This document shows, piece by piece, positions 1 through 7,230 of a stretch of DNA of 61,590 bases; position 1 is the first letter of the stretch; each line of letters opens with the position of its first letter. The DNA comes from Phycisphaerales bacterium (GTDB lineage Bacteria > Planctomycetota > Phycisphaerae > Phycisphaerales > SM1A02), in contig JASMKH010000014.1 in the NCBI GenBank assembly GCA_030749435.1, forward strand, positions 1 to 61,590, read 5' to 3'. The translations under genes were made by a program, and so were the position numbers. The notes under the pieces were generated by a model that was given only the letters and a program-made list of their open reading frames with translations, did not search any database and was not told where the DNA came from.

Positions 1-180
1 GCCACTCGCAAGAAGGCCACTCGCAAGAAGGCCACTCGCAAGAAGGCCACTCGCAAGAAGGCCACCCGCAAGAAGGCCACCCGCAAGAAGGCCACCCGCA
101 AGAAGGCCACTCGCAAGAAGGCCACCCGCAAGAAGGCCACTCGCAAGAAGGCCACTCGTAAGAAGGCCACGAGACGGAGA
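1..180 (+). repeat. 15-bp tandem repeat, 12 units, in frame with the KKATR tail
   Basis: The unit gccactcgcaagaag is repeated head to tail twelve times without interruption, with single-base synonymous variants and a diverged last unit at 166-180. Unit length is a multiple of three, so slippage would change tail length without breaking the frame. The array may begin upstream of the window. Confidence 0.95.
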
Positions 181-183
181 TGA
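1..183 (+). CDS. C-terminal tail of a KKATR-repeat, histone H1-like basic protein (5' partial)
   Basis: The window opens inside this reading frame. It consists of twelve consecutive 15-bp units, each coding for Ala-Thr-Arg-Lys-Lys; the last unit reads Ala-Thr-Arg-Arg-Arg before a TGA stop at 181-183. Units differ only at synonymous positions (ACT/ACC, CGC/CGT) until the last, which indicates selection on protein rather than DNA. Such Lys/Arg/Ala-rich repeat tails are typical of bacterial histone H1-like or AlgP-like proteins that bind DNA through charge. The N-terminus, and any folded domain, lies outside the window, so the role in nucleoid compaction is inferred from composition only. Confidence 0.8.
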   Translation, partial: ATRKKATRKKATRKKATRKKATRKKATRKKATRKKATRKKATRKKATRKKATRKKATRRR

Positions 184-228
184 CCTCCGTGCGGCACTGA
201 GCATTGCTCAGTCTCTGTTGTCAATTGT

Positions 229-266
229 CACGGGCGGAGCCAGCTGGCTCCGCCCGTGTCTTTTTT
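229..266 (+). terminator. Rho-independent terminator after the KKATR-repeat gene
   Basis: A perfect 14-bp inverted repeat (229-242 and 245-258, two-base loop) rich in G and C is followed by tctttttt at 259-266. It lies 46 bp after the stop codon of the repeat protein. This is the clearest intrinsic terminator in the window. Confidence 0.9.
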
Positions 267-372
267 GGCGTGTGCGCGGGAGTGACCAGTCGAACCGCGG
301 CTGGCGCTCCTGCTACCATCCCCACCCCCCAAGCGTTGAGTACTCCATGGCCTTGTGAAGGAGCCCCGTTCG

Positions 373-636
373 ATGACCCACATCATCGCCGAGCCGTGCA
401 TCGGAACCAAGGACACAGCATGCGTCGATGTGTGTCCAGTGGACTGCATTCATCCGACGAAGGACGGCGAGAAGTTTGAGTCTTCAGAGATGCTCTACAT
501 CGACCCGGACGTGTGCATTGATTGCGGCCTCTGTGTCGACGAATGCCCGGTTCAGGCTATTTTTCCGGAAGAGGACCTGCCGGAGGAATGGACCAAGTAC
601 ATTCAGATCAACGTGGATTGGTTCCAGAACAACTGA
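373..636 (+). CDS. 7Fe ferredoxin ([3Fe-4S][4Fe-4S])
   Basis: Small cytoplasmic electron carrier of 87 residues. Cysteines at 9, 17, 21, 25 and at 48, 51, 54, 58 follow the arrangement of Thermus/Azotobacter 7Fe ferredoxins. By analogy C9, C17 and C58 hold a [3Fe-4S] cluster and C21, C48, C51 and C54 hold a [4Fe-4S] cluster, with C25 free. The C-terminal segment (EEDLPEEWTKYIQIN) also resembles the Thermus/Bacillus type. The ATG at 373 was preferred over an in-frame GTG at 355 because AAGGAG at 358-363 is correctly spaced for 373. The gene stands alone after a terminator, so its redox partner cannot be named. Confidence 0.9.
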   Translation: MTHIIAEPCIGTKDTACVDVCPVDCIHPTKDGEKFESSEMLYIDPDVCIDCGLCVDECPVQAIFPEEDLPEEWTKYIQINVDWFQNN

Positions 637-660
637 ATCCCGTCAAGCCGCGAGCCGCGT

Positions 661-1077
661 TCAGGCGGCTTCTTCATCCGATGCCACGGAGCATCGCGTC
701 ACGCCGCTCTCGGCGTCGGCCCGCTCGGTCCAGTCTTCACAATTGACGTCCAGATTGAGTTCGCTGGCCATGGTCTTGCGATAGCCGAGCCTGCGGACCA
801 CCTCCAGCACGTCGGTCCAGGTTGGAAACGTCTTGCCGTTGACCCGTTTGAAGGTATCGATGGCCTTGATGAAGAGCATCTGCTCTGAGGTCATCTCACC
901 TTCCTCGGCGGATCGGAGGAAGTCGGATCGTCGGCGGCCCGGGCCGCGCCGCCGCTCGAGATTCGTGGCGCTGGCCTCGCTCATCGTGCGGCGGTCACCA
1001 CCGGAGCGGCGGTCAACCACGCTGAGTGGGTTGGGAGGGCGAAGCGAGTCGTTGTGGGAAGGTTGGGGGCAGGACAT
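661..1077 (-). CDS. Conserved protein of unknown function with a basic linker and C-terminal helical domain
   Basis: About 138 residues. The N-terminal half is Arg-rich low-complexity sequence (VVDRRSGGDRR, ERRRGPGRRR); the C-terminal half is a compact helical segment (TSEQMLFIKAIDTFKRVNGK, then FPTWTDVLEVVRRLGYRK). I recall similar C-terminal segments in small planctomycete proteins but know of no assigned function. The frame is open further upstream; the ATG at 1077 was chosen because GGAG sits eight bases before it. It is divergent from the membrane protein at 1199. A nucleic-acid contact by the basic linker is only a guess. Confidence 0.7.
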   Translation of the reverse strand: MSCPQPSHNDSLRPPNPLSVVDRRSGGDRRTMSEASATNLERRRGPGRRRSDFLRSAEEGEMTSEQMLFIKAIDTFKRVNGKTFPTWTDVLEVVRRLGYRKTMASELNLDVNCEDWTERADAESGVTRCSVASDEEAA

Positions 1078-1198
1078 TCGTGAGGCTCCAAGGAAGGCGA
1101 TCGTTCTGAGATCGTTACCATGGCCCATCGGCCCAGTGGCCAGGCGACTGAAGGTCGGAGTGTGAAAGTCGCCAGTCAGATTCACCGGCAGGACCCAA

Positions 1199-1660
1199 AT
1201 GACCCGCATGACCCCATCCAGAGCAGATTCCGCCTCCACCAGAGCCTTCCAGCCGCTGGCAGCCATCTTGGCATGGGTCGTTCCGGGGCTCGGTCACTGG
1301 TACCTGGGGCAGCGGGTGCGGGCGTTGAGGATTGCCTCGGGCATAGCCGTGCTGATTCTTGGCGGGCTCCTGATTGGCGGTGTCGATGTCGTGGACTCCA
1401 AGGAAGACCGTCTCTGGTTCATCGCGCAGATGGGCGGCGGGCCCGTTGTGCTGGCGATTGACACGCTCAACCTGAAGTACGTCAAGAGCCAGCCGGAATC
1501 CGAGGCCGCCTCGTGGCGGGCTTTGGGGCACGTCAACTCGGTGGGGACGCTCTCCATCGGACTCGCCGGAATGATGAACGTCGTTGTCATTCTGGATGCC
1601 CTCTACCCACGCGCTCGAGGAGGCAGAAGGAGCCGGCGAGCTGAGGATGAGTCGGTATGA
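1199..1660 (+). CDS. Small membrane protein, DUF6677-like
   Basis: A 153-residue predicted inner-membrane protein. A hydrophobic helix near residues 18-35 contains a PGLGHWYLGQ turn, followed by a second helix (about 45-62) and a third near 115-133. The PGxGHxYxG pattern is shared with TM2-type and related small membrane proteins; the DUF6677 assignment is from memory and is tentative. The C-terminus is basic and presumably cytoplasmic. AGGA lies five bases before the ATG. Its stop overlaps the start of the next membrane protein (ATGA), so the two are translationally coupled. Confidence 0.75.
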   Translation: MTRMTPSRADSASTRAFQPLAAILAWVVPGLGHWYLGQRVRALRIASGIAVLILGGLLIGGVDVVDSKEDRLWFIAQMGGGPVVLAIDTLNLKYVKSQPESEAASWRALGHVNSVGTLSIGLAGMMNVVVILDALYPRARGGRRSRRAEDESV

Positions 1661-1896
1661 CGATCGCTTGGATTCCGTTTCTGCAACCCCTTCCAGCACT
1701 GGTTGCTGGCTGGTACCTGCTCTGCATTCCGCTGGTTCTGGGCGTGTCGATGGTCTATCGAGCTGTCTGGACCGATCAGGACGGGCCGTGGATGCGGCAG
1801 GTGGCGGTGATGTCCCTGCTGCTGGTGGCGGGCCTCATCGGCGTTGGCATCTTTCTGGCGGTCTTTGTGCAGGCGGTTCTTCCAACGCTGGGATGA
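1657..1896 (+). CDS. Small two-helix membrane protein
   Basis: A 79-residue protein with two predicted transmembrane helices (about residues 8-35 and 48-75) joined by a short loop (VWTDQDGPWMRQ). Its ATG overlaps the stop of the preceding membrane protein by four bases and AGGA lies nine bases upstream, so the pair is probably co-expressed and may form a complex. No family is recognised. Confidence 0.7.
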   Translation: MTIAWIPFLQPLPALVAGWYLLCIPLVLGVSMVYRAVWTDQDGPWMRQVAVMSLLLVAGLIGVGIFLAVFVQAVLPTLG

Positions 1897-2083
1897 CTTG
1901 CACACCGTTTTCGGACGTTGGTCGTCCGAGAATCTCGTCGACTGCACGGGCATCCAATGCAAAATACTCCCGCAGAGTTTGGTGCTTGCGCTTGCCACGT
2001 CGTCCATCCGATGTCACTGGTTGGGCGACGCCTCGGATGGCGTGCCACGTTGAGAAGGCAGTAGCGAGACCAAGGACGGTCCA

Positions 2084-2968
2084 ATGAGCATGACGGTGCG
2101 GCGACGTCAGTCGCCGACCGAGGCCGAATGCACGGCCCCGGTCGCGCGGCGTGAACGAGTGGAGCGTGGGAATCCAGCGACGGGAGGGGCGTCCACGCCA
2201 CGGAAGCCGATACCAGCCGATCTTGAGGACCTTTGGACGGCCTGGCGGAGCCAAAGGTGTTCGCACGCATCAGCGGCGCTGGTGCGGCACTACATGCAGA
2301 GCCACGTGAGGCCCATTGCAGAGCGCCTCCGCTCATCGCTCCCAGGTCATGTCGACGTCGACGATCTGATTCAGCAGGGCTACCTCGGATTGAGAGACGC
2401 CATGCAGCGATTCGATCCGGCGCATGGTGTTCGGTTTGAGACGTTCAGTTCGCGCCGAATCTCGGGGGCCATGCAGGATTGGCTCCGCTCCCTGGACCAC
2501 GTGCCCCGGCTGATGAGGCGGCGATCCAAACTCATCCAGCAGCATCGAGATCAATTCCAGGCAGTGCATGGTCGGTTTCCCGACGTGGATGAATTGCGAG
2601 ACAGGCTTGACCTTCCGGCGGACGAGTTTGACCGCGTCATTGACGAAGACGCCCCGCCGCTCGTCGTGACCATCTCCACCGCCTCCGGTGGAGAAGAGGA
2701 CGACCCGGTGGCGATCCCGGAACGGCAACCAAGCAACCCGGGCCGATCCAGCCATCGCCAGGACCTTCGCCAGTGGATCACCCGGGACCTGGAGCCTGTC
2801 GACACGCTCATCGTGTCGCTGTACTACTACGAGTCGCTCACGATGCGGGAAATCGGTGTGGCTGTAGGGTGCAGTGAGTCCAGGGTGTCGCAGCGACTGG
2901 ACTCGATCCTCCAGCGACTCCGGGCTCGCGTGGATCTGAAGCCGGAGTTGCTCATGCGAGCGAGTTGA
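2084..2968 (+). CDS. Sigma factor of the FliA/WhiG (sigma-28-like) group
   Basis: An RNA polymerase sigma subunit of 294 residues. Region 2 is clear (DVDDLIQQGYLGLRDAMQRF, then FETFSSRRISGAMQDWLRSL) and matches the FliA/WhiG pattern, including the basic segment VPRLMRRR. A region 3-like segment follows, and region 4 carries a helix-turn-helix (LTMREIGVAVGCSESRVSQR). The first ~45 residues are a variable extension. AAGGA precedes the ATG by seven bases. No flagellar or chemotaxis genes are in the window, so the regulon cannot be deduced; no anti-sigma factor gene is adjacent. Confidence 0.88.
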   Translation: MSMTVRRRQSPTEAECTAPVARRERVERGNPATGGASTPRKPIPADLEDLWTAWRSQRCSHASAALVRHYMQSHVRPIAERLRSSLPGHVDVDDLIQQGYLGLRDAMQRFDPAHGVRFETFSSRRISGAMQDWLRSLDHVPRLMRRRSKLIQQHRDQFQAVHGRFPDVDELRDRLDLPADEFDRVIDEDAPPLVVTISTASGGEEDDPVAIPERQPSNPGRSSHRQDLRQWITRDLEPVDTLIVSLYYYESLTMREIGVAVGCSESRVSQRLDSILQRLRARVDLKPELLMRAS

Positions 2969-2972
2969 GGGA

Positions 2973-2993
2973 CCGGGACTTGGCGTGTCCCGG
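2973..2993 (+). other. GC-rich hairpin just after the sigma factor gene
   Basis: A perfect 7-bp inverted repeat (ccgggac / gtcccgg) with a seven-base loop starts five bases after the stop codon. There is no following T-tract, so it may be a 3'-end stabiliser or a Rho-assisted end rather than an intrinsic terminator. Confidence 0.4.
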
Positions 2994-3136
2994 GGCGGCA
3001 AGGCAGGCGGTCCACACCGGCCGGGCCGTACGCCTGAGGTGACTCGCAGCACGGGGTGACGCTGCAGGTGGCGTTCTTGGCACGCTGCTGGCCTTCGGTA
3101 GTGGCCGGGGGGACGAAGGCGTACCATACTGCACCC

Positions 3137-3472
3137 ATGATGTCCGCTTTACGGATTCTCGGAGCATCCGCCCTGGTCGCATCAGCCGCGACGCTCGTCG
3201 TGACGAGTACCCGCATTGGTTCGCCCGATGCGGGCACTGTGGTGATGTCGCTCCCGGGTCAGCACCACGCGACTGCGATCCTTGCAGCCGAATGGTTGGG
3301 ATCGAGCATCTTCGTGGCGATTCTGATCGGCGTTGGGTTCCCAGTCCTCCTCATCACGGCGGCGGTCTGGCTTGTGGCCAGATCCTACGACCCGGACGGG
3401 GCAGTGGTCGTGGGCGATCCGGCCAGCGCTGAGGCGGATTCGACCTCTGCCACGAATGGTTGCTCGCACTGA
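3137..3472 (+). CDS. Small membrane protein, unknown function
   Basis: A 111-residue protein with two predicted membrane helices: about 5-24 (an Ala-rich N-terminal helix) and about 51-76 (LGSSIFVAILIGVGFPVLLI), with a short loop between and an acidic C-terminal tail. The frame extends upstream to 3056, but hydrophobicity begins at the ATG at 3137. No family is recognised. It lies between the FliA-like sigma factor and the HTH/transmembrane gene, all on the same strand. Confidence 0.6.
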   Translation: MMSALRILGASALVASAATLVVTSTRIGSPDAGTVVMSLPGQHHATAILAAEWLGSSIFVAILIGVGFPVLLITAAVWLVARSYDPDGAVVVGDPASAEADSTSATNGCSH

Positions 3473-3551
3473 ACGGGTCGACTAGGCTACCCGGTCCTGA
3501 AGGGAACTGGAGATCCCCACGTCTGTGGGTTGATTGAGGAGTTGGTGACCA

Positions 3552-4532
3552 ATGGCCAAGATGTTCTACACGCTTGCCGAAGTCTGCCAGAGGCTTGGCA
3601 AGACCGAAGCTGAAGTCGAGGCCATGGTTGAGGCTCGTGAGATTCAGGAGTTCCGTGACGGCGAGAACCTCGTGTTCAAGGTCGAGCAGATTGATCTGCT
3701 CGCGCCCGGCGAAGACATGGATCTGGACATCGAGACCTCGGGGCTGGACCTCGACGACAGTTTCGATCTCGGTGGCTCGGAGACCGGCTCGATTGGCCTC
3801 GCCGAGAGCCAGAGCGCTCAGATGCCGGTGGAGGAAGCATCGAGCATGTCTGCCGCAGATACCAGCGGGAGCGTCCTTGGATTGGGCTCATCCTCGATGC
3901 AGTCTGCGCCAGGGGTGGGTGGCGATGATCTGGATCTCTCCGCAGAACTTGAAGCGCCCGTTGAGGGATCCGACGCCTCTGCATCGGTGTCCGCATTCGA
4001 TGGCGCTGTTGGGCTTGATGACGGTGGTGACACACAACTTGGCGAAGGTCTGGACGATGACCTCACGCTCGAGTCTGTAGGCTCGGGCAGTGGTCTGCTT
4101 GATCTGACGCGGGAATCGGATGACACGTCGCTTGGGGCCGAGTTGCTCGAAGAGGTGTACTCCAGCGACGACGAAGTCGACTTCCCGGCCGCATCAGGCC
4201 TCTTTGAGGCCTCCAAAGAAGAAACACCAAGCGGTGGGCCAGCGGTGGCGCCTGCCCCGGCGGCCGCTGCCCAGCCCACGACCGCGGCCCCGATTGCGGT
4301 GGCTGCTCAGAGTTGGGATCCGTCCTGGTCCGGCCTCTCGGCTGGCATGATGATCGGCGGGCTGGTGGCGCTCATGGCGGTGTTCGCCATGACGGTCGTC
4401 GAGGTGATGGGCGGCGCTTCCGGAATCGCTCAAATCATCTCGGGCGACTTCTGGATCTGGGTCGGCGGGCTGGCCGGCGGTACGGTCCTCCTTGGCCTGA
4501 TCGGCTGGCTCATCGGCAGCAAGTCCGGCTGA
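3552..4532 (+). CDS. HTH (MerR/excisionase-like) protein with acidic linker and C-terminal membrane helices
   Basis: A 326-residue protein in three parts. Residues 1-50 resemble the small excisionase/MerR-type winged helix (FYTLAEVCQRLGKTEAEVEA, then FRDGENLVFKVEQIDLL). Residues about 52-240 are an Asp/Glu/Ser/Gly-rich, probably disordered linker. Two hydrophobic segments follow at about 262-286 and 297-322, so the C-terminus is membrane anchored. Proteins with this plan are, from memory, common in Planctomycetota but functionally uncharacterised. GAGGAG lies upstream of the ATG. The psd gene follows 8 bp after the stop and is probably co-transcribed; a role in sensing membrane state is conjecture. 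Confidence 0.75.
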   Translation: MAKMFYTLAEVCQRLGKTEAEVEAMVEAREIQEFRDGENLVFKVEQIDLLAPGEDMDLDIETSGLDLDDSFDLGGSETGSIGLAESQSAQMPVEEASSMSAADTSGSVLGLGSSSMQSAPGVGGDDLDLSAELEAPVEGSDASASVSAFDGAVGLDDGGDTQLGEGLDDDLTLESVGSGSGLLDLTRESDDTSLGAELLEEVYSSDDEVDFPAASGLFEASKEETPSGGPAVAPAPAAAAQPTTAAPIAVAAQSWDPSWSGLSAGMMIGGLVALMAVFAMTVVEVMGGASGIAQIISGDFWIWVGGLAGGTVLLGLIGWLIGSKSG

Positions 4533-4540
4533 TTACGAAC

Positions 4541-5233
4541 ATGAGACTCGCGCCAGCAGGCCTGCGAGAGTGGGGCGGTGGGGGTGTGGCAGCCCTCTTC
4601 GTGACGGTCCTGTCGTGGTGGCTGATCCCGGCGGCATGGGCCTCATGGACGGTGACCGGGGTGGCCGTGCTTGGCTGGTTCGGCATCGCGTGGTTCTTCC
4701 GAGATCCCCACCGTCATCCGCCGGTCGGAGTGAGGCCGGGCGATCTTCTGAGCCCGGCAGATGGCCGCGTTTCTGCGATTGAGCGAGTTGATCACCATGA
4801 GGCCGTCGACGGTCCGGCCCTCGTGGTACGGATCTTCCTGAGTGTCCTGAATGTGCACGTCAACCGCATGCCCTGCGACGCGGAAGTGTTGGAGACGATC
4901 TACACACCGGGGAAGTTTCTGGATGCTCGAACGGCGGAGTCTGCGAAGGTCAACGAATCGATGTTGACTCGAGCCGTGCGGGCCGATGGTCTCGCCTTCG
5001 GAGTGCGGCAGGTCTCGGGCGCGATCGCCAGACGAATCATCTGCCCGGTGAAACAGGGCGACCGGTTCACACGGGGCGAGCGATTCGGCATGATCAAGTT
5101 CGGAAGTACGACCGAACTCATTCTTCCGGAGCAGGCCGATGCGGTCGTTCAGGTTCGGGTGGGGGATCGCGTGGCGGGGGTGCGGACGGTGCTTGCAACC
5201 GTCCCCGTTCGGCCGAGTGAGGCTCCGGTGTGA
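4541..5233 (+). CDS. psd: Phosphatidylserine decarboxylase
   Basis: Converts phosphatidylserine to phosphatidylethanolamine in the inner membrane. The 230-residue protein begins with a hydrophobic region (about 15-53), then the conserved core (SPADGRV, LNVHVNRMP). The self-processing site near the C-terminus is FGST at 187-190; Ser189 is expected to become the pyruvoyl prosthetic group after autocleavage into beta and alpha chains. The size fits the short Psd type found with archaetidyl/phosphatidylserine synthases rather than the ~300-residue E. coli form. The ATG at 4541 follows the upstream stop by only 8 bp. No pss gene is present in the window. Confidence 0.9.
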   Translation: MRLAPAGLREWGGGGVAALFVTVLSWWLIPAAWASWTVTGVAVLGWFGIAWFFRDPHRHPPVGVRPGDLLSPADGRVSAIERVDHHEAVDGPALVVRIFLSVLNVHVNRMPCDAEVLETIYTPGKFLDARTAESAKVNESMLTRAVRADGLAFGVRQVSGAIARRIICPVKQGDRFTRGERFGMIKFGSTTELILPEQADAVVQVRVGDRVAGVRTVLATVPVRPSEAPV

Positions 5234-5261
5234 TGAACTGCGCAGCGTGCGGTGACCAGCG

Positions 5262-5588
5262 CTAGAAATCGCAGGGCCCCCAGTTGGCAATGATCAGCAG
5301 CAGATCCTCTGCGTCGACGAGGCCGTTTCCGGTGACGTCCACGTCTGTGTCGTTGCTGCCCCAGCGGCTGATGACGGCGAGGATGTCATCGACGCCAACG
5401 TGTCCGTCTTCGTTGATGTCTGGGCATGGCGGCCCACACTCGTCGTGTATCAGATTCCCGCCGAGGTCCGTCCATGGGCCCTGGAGTTGATTGGGGCTGT
5501 TGCCGCACAGGGTGGTTGATTCGAGGGAGGTTGGCCCCGAGTGGCAGAAGATGCCGCCGCCATCCACCTCGGCGTGGCGATTGCCGGT
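5262..5588 (-). pseudogene. Remnant of a secreted beta-helix/dockerin protein gene (3' end only)
   Basis: The frame encodes a recognisable C-terminus: a Gly/Cys-rich segment of the kind seen in parallel beta-helix surface proteins (EVDGGGIFCHSG, TTLCGNSPNQ), then two EF-hand/dockerin-like repeats (DINEDGHVGVDDILAVISRW, DVTGNGLVDAEDLLLIIANW) ending in GPCDF. Recognisable sequence starts at the stop codon of metG (5588-5590) but in a different frame. No ATG lies in the homologous part, and no signal peptide or upstream domain remains. It is therefore best read as a decapitated gene whose 5' part was lost when it became joined to metG. Confidence 0.6.
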
Positions 5589-7174
5589 CAGCCTGCGGGC
5601 ACGGCGTCTGTTTCGATGCGTGGGAAGAGGGCGACCTTCTTGATGCTCGTGCCGGGATGGAGCCCCCCCCAGCGGCACGCGTCGGCGAGATCGCCGCTGG
5701 CCGGACCGAGACTCCAGGCCTCGCGAAGTTGGCCAGCGGCCTGTGGGATGACGGCCTCAAGCAGGCAGGTGGCAATGCGTACGGCCTCGGCGCACCGATA
5801 GAGGATGTTCCCGACGCGCTCAGCCTGCTCGGGATCCTTGGCGAGTTTGAAGGGCGCCGTGTCGTTGATGAAGGCGTCGACTCGCCGCACGATGGCCATG
5901 GCGGCGCCTGTGGACCCTGCGAGATCGAATCGGTCCATAGCCTCGATTGAGGTTGCCACCTGCGCGCCGGTGAATTGACTCCACTCCACGCCACCGCCGG
6001 CACAGGCGCCGGAGTCGGTGGGGCATTGGCCCTCGCAGTATTTGCCGATCATTGCGGAGGTCCTGCTGGCACAGTTTCCCAGCGTGTTGACCAGGTCGGT
6101 CGTATACGTCTCGTGGAACTGCCGCCGCGAGAAATCCGAATCGGTGGCGCCCACTGGTCCCTGAGTGGCGAAGAAGTACCGCAACGCATCCTGGCCGTAG
6201 GCCTCGACGTACTGATTGAGTTGCTCAAGCCCGATGAAGTTCCCGAGCGACTTGGACATCTTCTGCCCCTCGCTGATCCAGAATGAATGGGCATACACGC
6301 ACTTCGGCAGCGGCAGGTCGAGTGCCATGAGTAGTGCCGGCCAGATGACGGCGTGGAACCAGAGAATCTCCTTGCCGATCACCTGCACCGTTGCCGGCCA
6401 GTACTCATGCCTGGACTGAAACCAGGCAGACTCCGGATCGCCAAGTCCCAGCGCCGTGATGTAATTGAAGAGCGCGTCGATCCAGACGTAGATGACGTGG
6501 TCCGGTGCATCCGGCACGCCGATGCCCCAGGTGAAGTTCGTTCGGCTGATCGGGACGTCCTGAAGGCCTTCCCTGAGACGGCCCAGGACCTCATTGCGGC
6601 GTGCCTCGGGGCGCACGAACTCGGGATTCGCAGCGAACAGCGACTCCACACGATCCTGATAGGCGCTTAGCCTGAAGTAGTAGTTCTCCTCGGTGGCCCG
6701 GTCGAGCGGCTTGCCGGAGATGGGAGAGAGGTACTCGACTTCCCGAGCCTTGGTCTCGGTGTAGTACTCCTCCTGTCCGGCGTCATACCACCCCTCGAAT
6801 GTCCCCAGATACACGTCTCCCGAGTCCATGAGCCGATCGACGAAGGCTTGCACCTGCGATTCGTGCCGAGGATCGGTCGTACGAATGAACTCATCATTGG
6901 TGATGTCGAAGAGGGACATGACCCGCCGAAACTCGGCACAGTTCTCATCGGCGAGTGCCTGGGGAGACACGCCCCTGGCCACAGCGGATTGCTCGACCTT
7001 CTGCCCGTGTTCGTCGGTGCCGGTCAGGAAGAACACATCCTTTCCGAGCAGGCGCTCGAAGCGAGACCAGATATCACAGATGGTCGTCGTGTAGACGTGC
7101 CCGATGTGGGGTCGATCGTTGACGTAGTAGATCGGCGTCGTGATGGTGTGCCGAGGAGCGTTCATGGGTGGCAT
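5588..7174 (-). CDS. metG: Methionyl-tRNA synthetase
   Basis: Charges tRNA-Met with methionine. The 528-residue protein has the class I signature HIGH at 23-26 and KMSKS at 305-309, plus typical core segments (FFLTGTDEHGQKV, WIDALFNYITALG). The connective-peptide knuckle (GWYDAGQEEYYTETKA) lacks cysteines, so no zinc site is expected there. The protein ends after the anticodon-binding helical domain and lacks the C-terminal tRNA-binding (Trbp111-like) extension of longer enzymes, as in other short bacterial MetG forms. A second in-frame ATG at 7165 is a possible alternative start. Confidence 0.95.
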   Translation of the reverse strand: MPPMNAPRHTITTPIYYVNDRPHIGHVYTTTICDIWSRFERLLGKDVFFLTGTDEHGQKVEQSAVARGVSPQALADENCAEFRRVMSLFDITNDEFIRTTDPRHESQVQAFVDRLMDSGDVYLGTFEGWYDAGQEEYYTETKAREVEYLSPISGKPLDRATEENYYFRLSAYQDRVESLFAANPEFVRPEARRNEVLGRLREGLQDVPISRTNFTWGIGVPDAPDHVIYVWIDALFNYITALGLGDPESAWFQSRHEYWPATVQVIGKEILWFHAVIWPALLMALDLPLPKCVYAHSFWISEGQKMSKSLGNFIGLEQLNQYVEAYGQDALRYFFATQGPVGATDSDFSRRQFHETYTTDLVNTLGNCASRTSAMIGKYCEGQCPTDSGACAGGGVEWSQFTGAQVATSIEAMDRFDLAGSTGAAMAIVRRVDAFINDTAPFKLAKDPEQAERVGNILYRCAEAVRIATCLLEAVIPQAAGQLREAWSLGPASGDLADACRWGGLHPGTSIKKVALFPRIETDAVPAG

Positions 7175-7230
7175 GGTAGTGCGTCACCCCTCACCGCCGA
7201 GTTTCCGTCCGAGCCTTCCGCCACTGCACT

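Noticed and set aside
2973-2993. Intrinsic terminator after the FliA-like sigma gene
   Set aside because: The hairpin is strong but no T-tract follows, so it is listed only as a hairpin.
5262-7174. Programmed frameshift joining metG to the dockerin tail
   Set aside because: The frames differ and the join falls at the metG stop, but no slippery heptamer or stem is visible near 5588, and a secretion tail on a cytosolic synthetase makes no sense.
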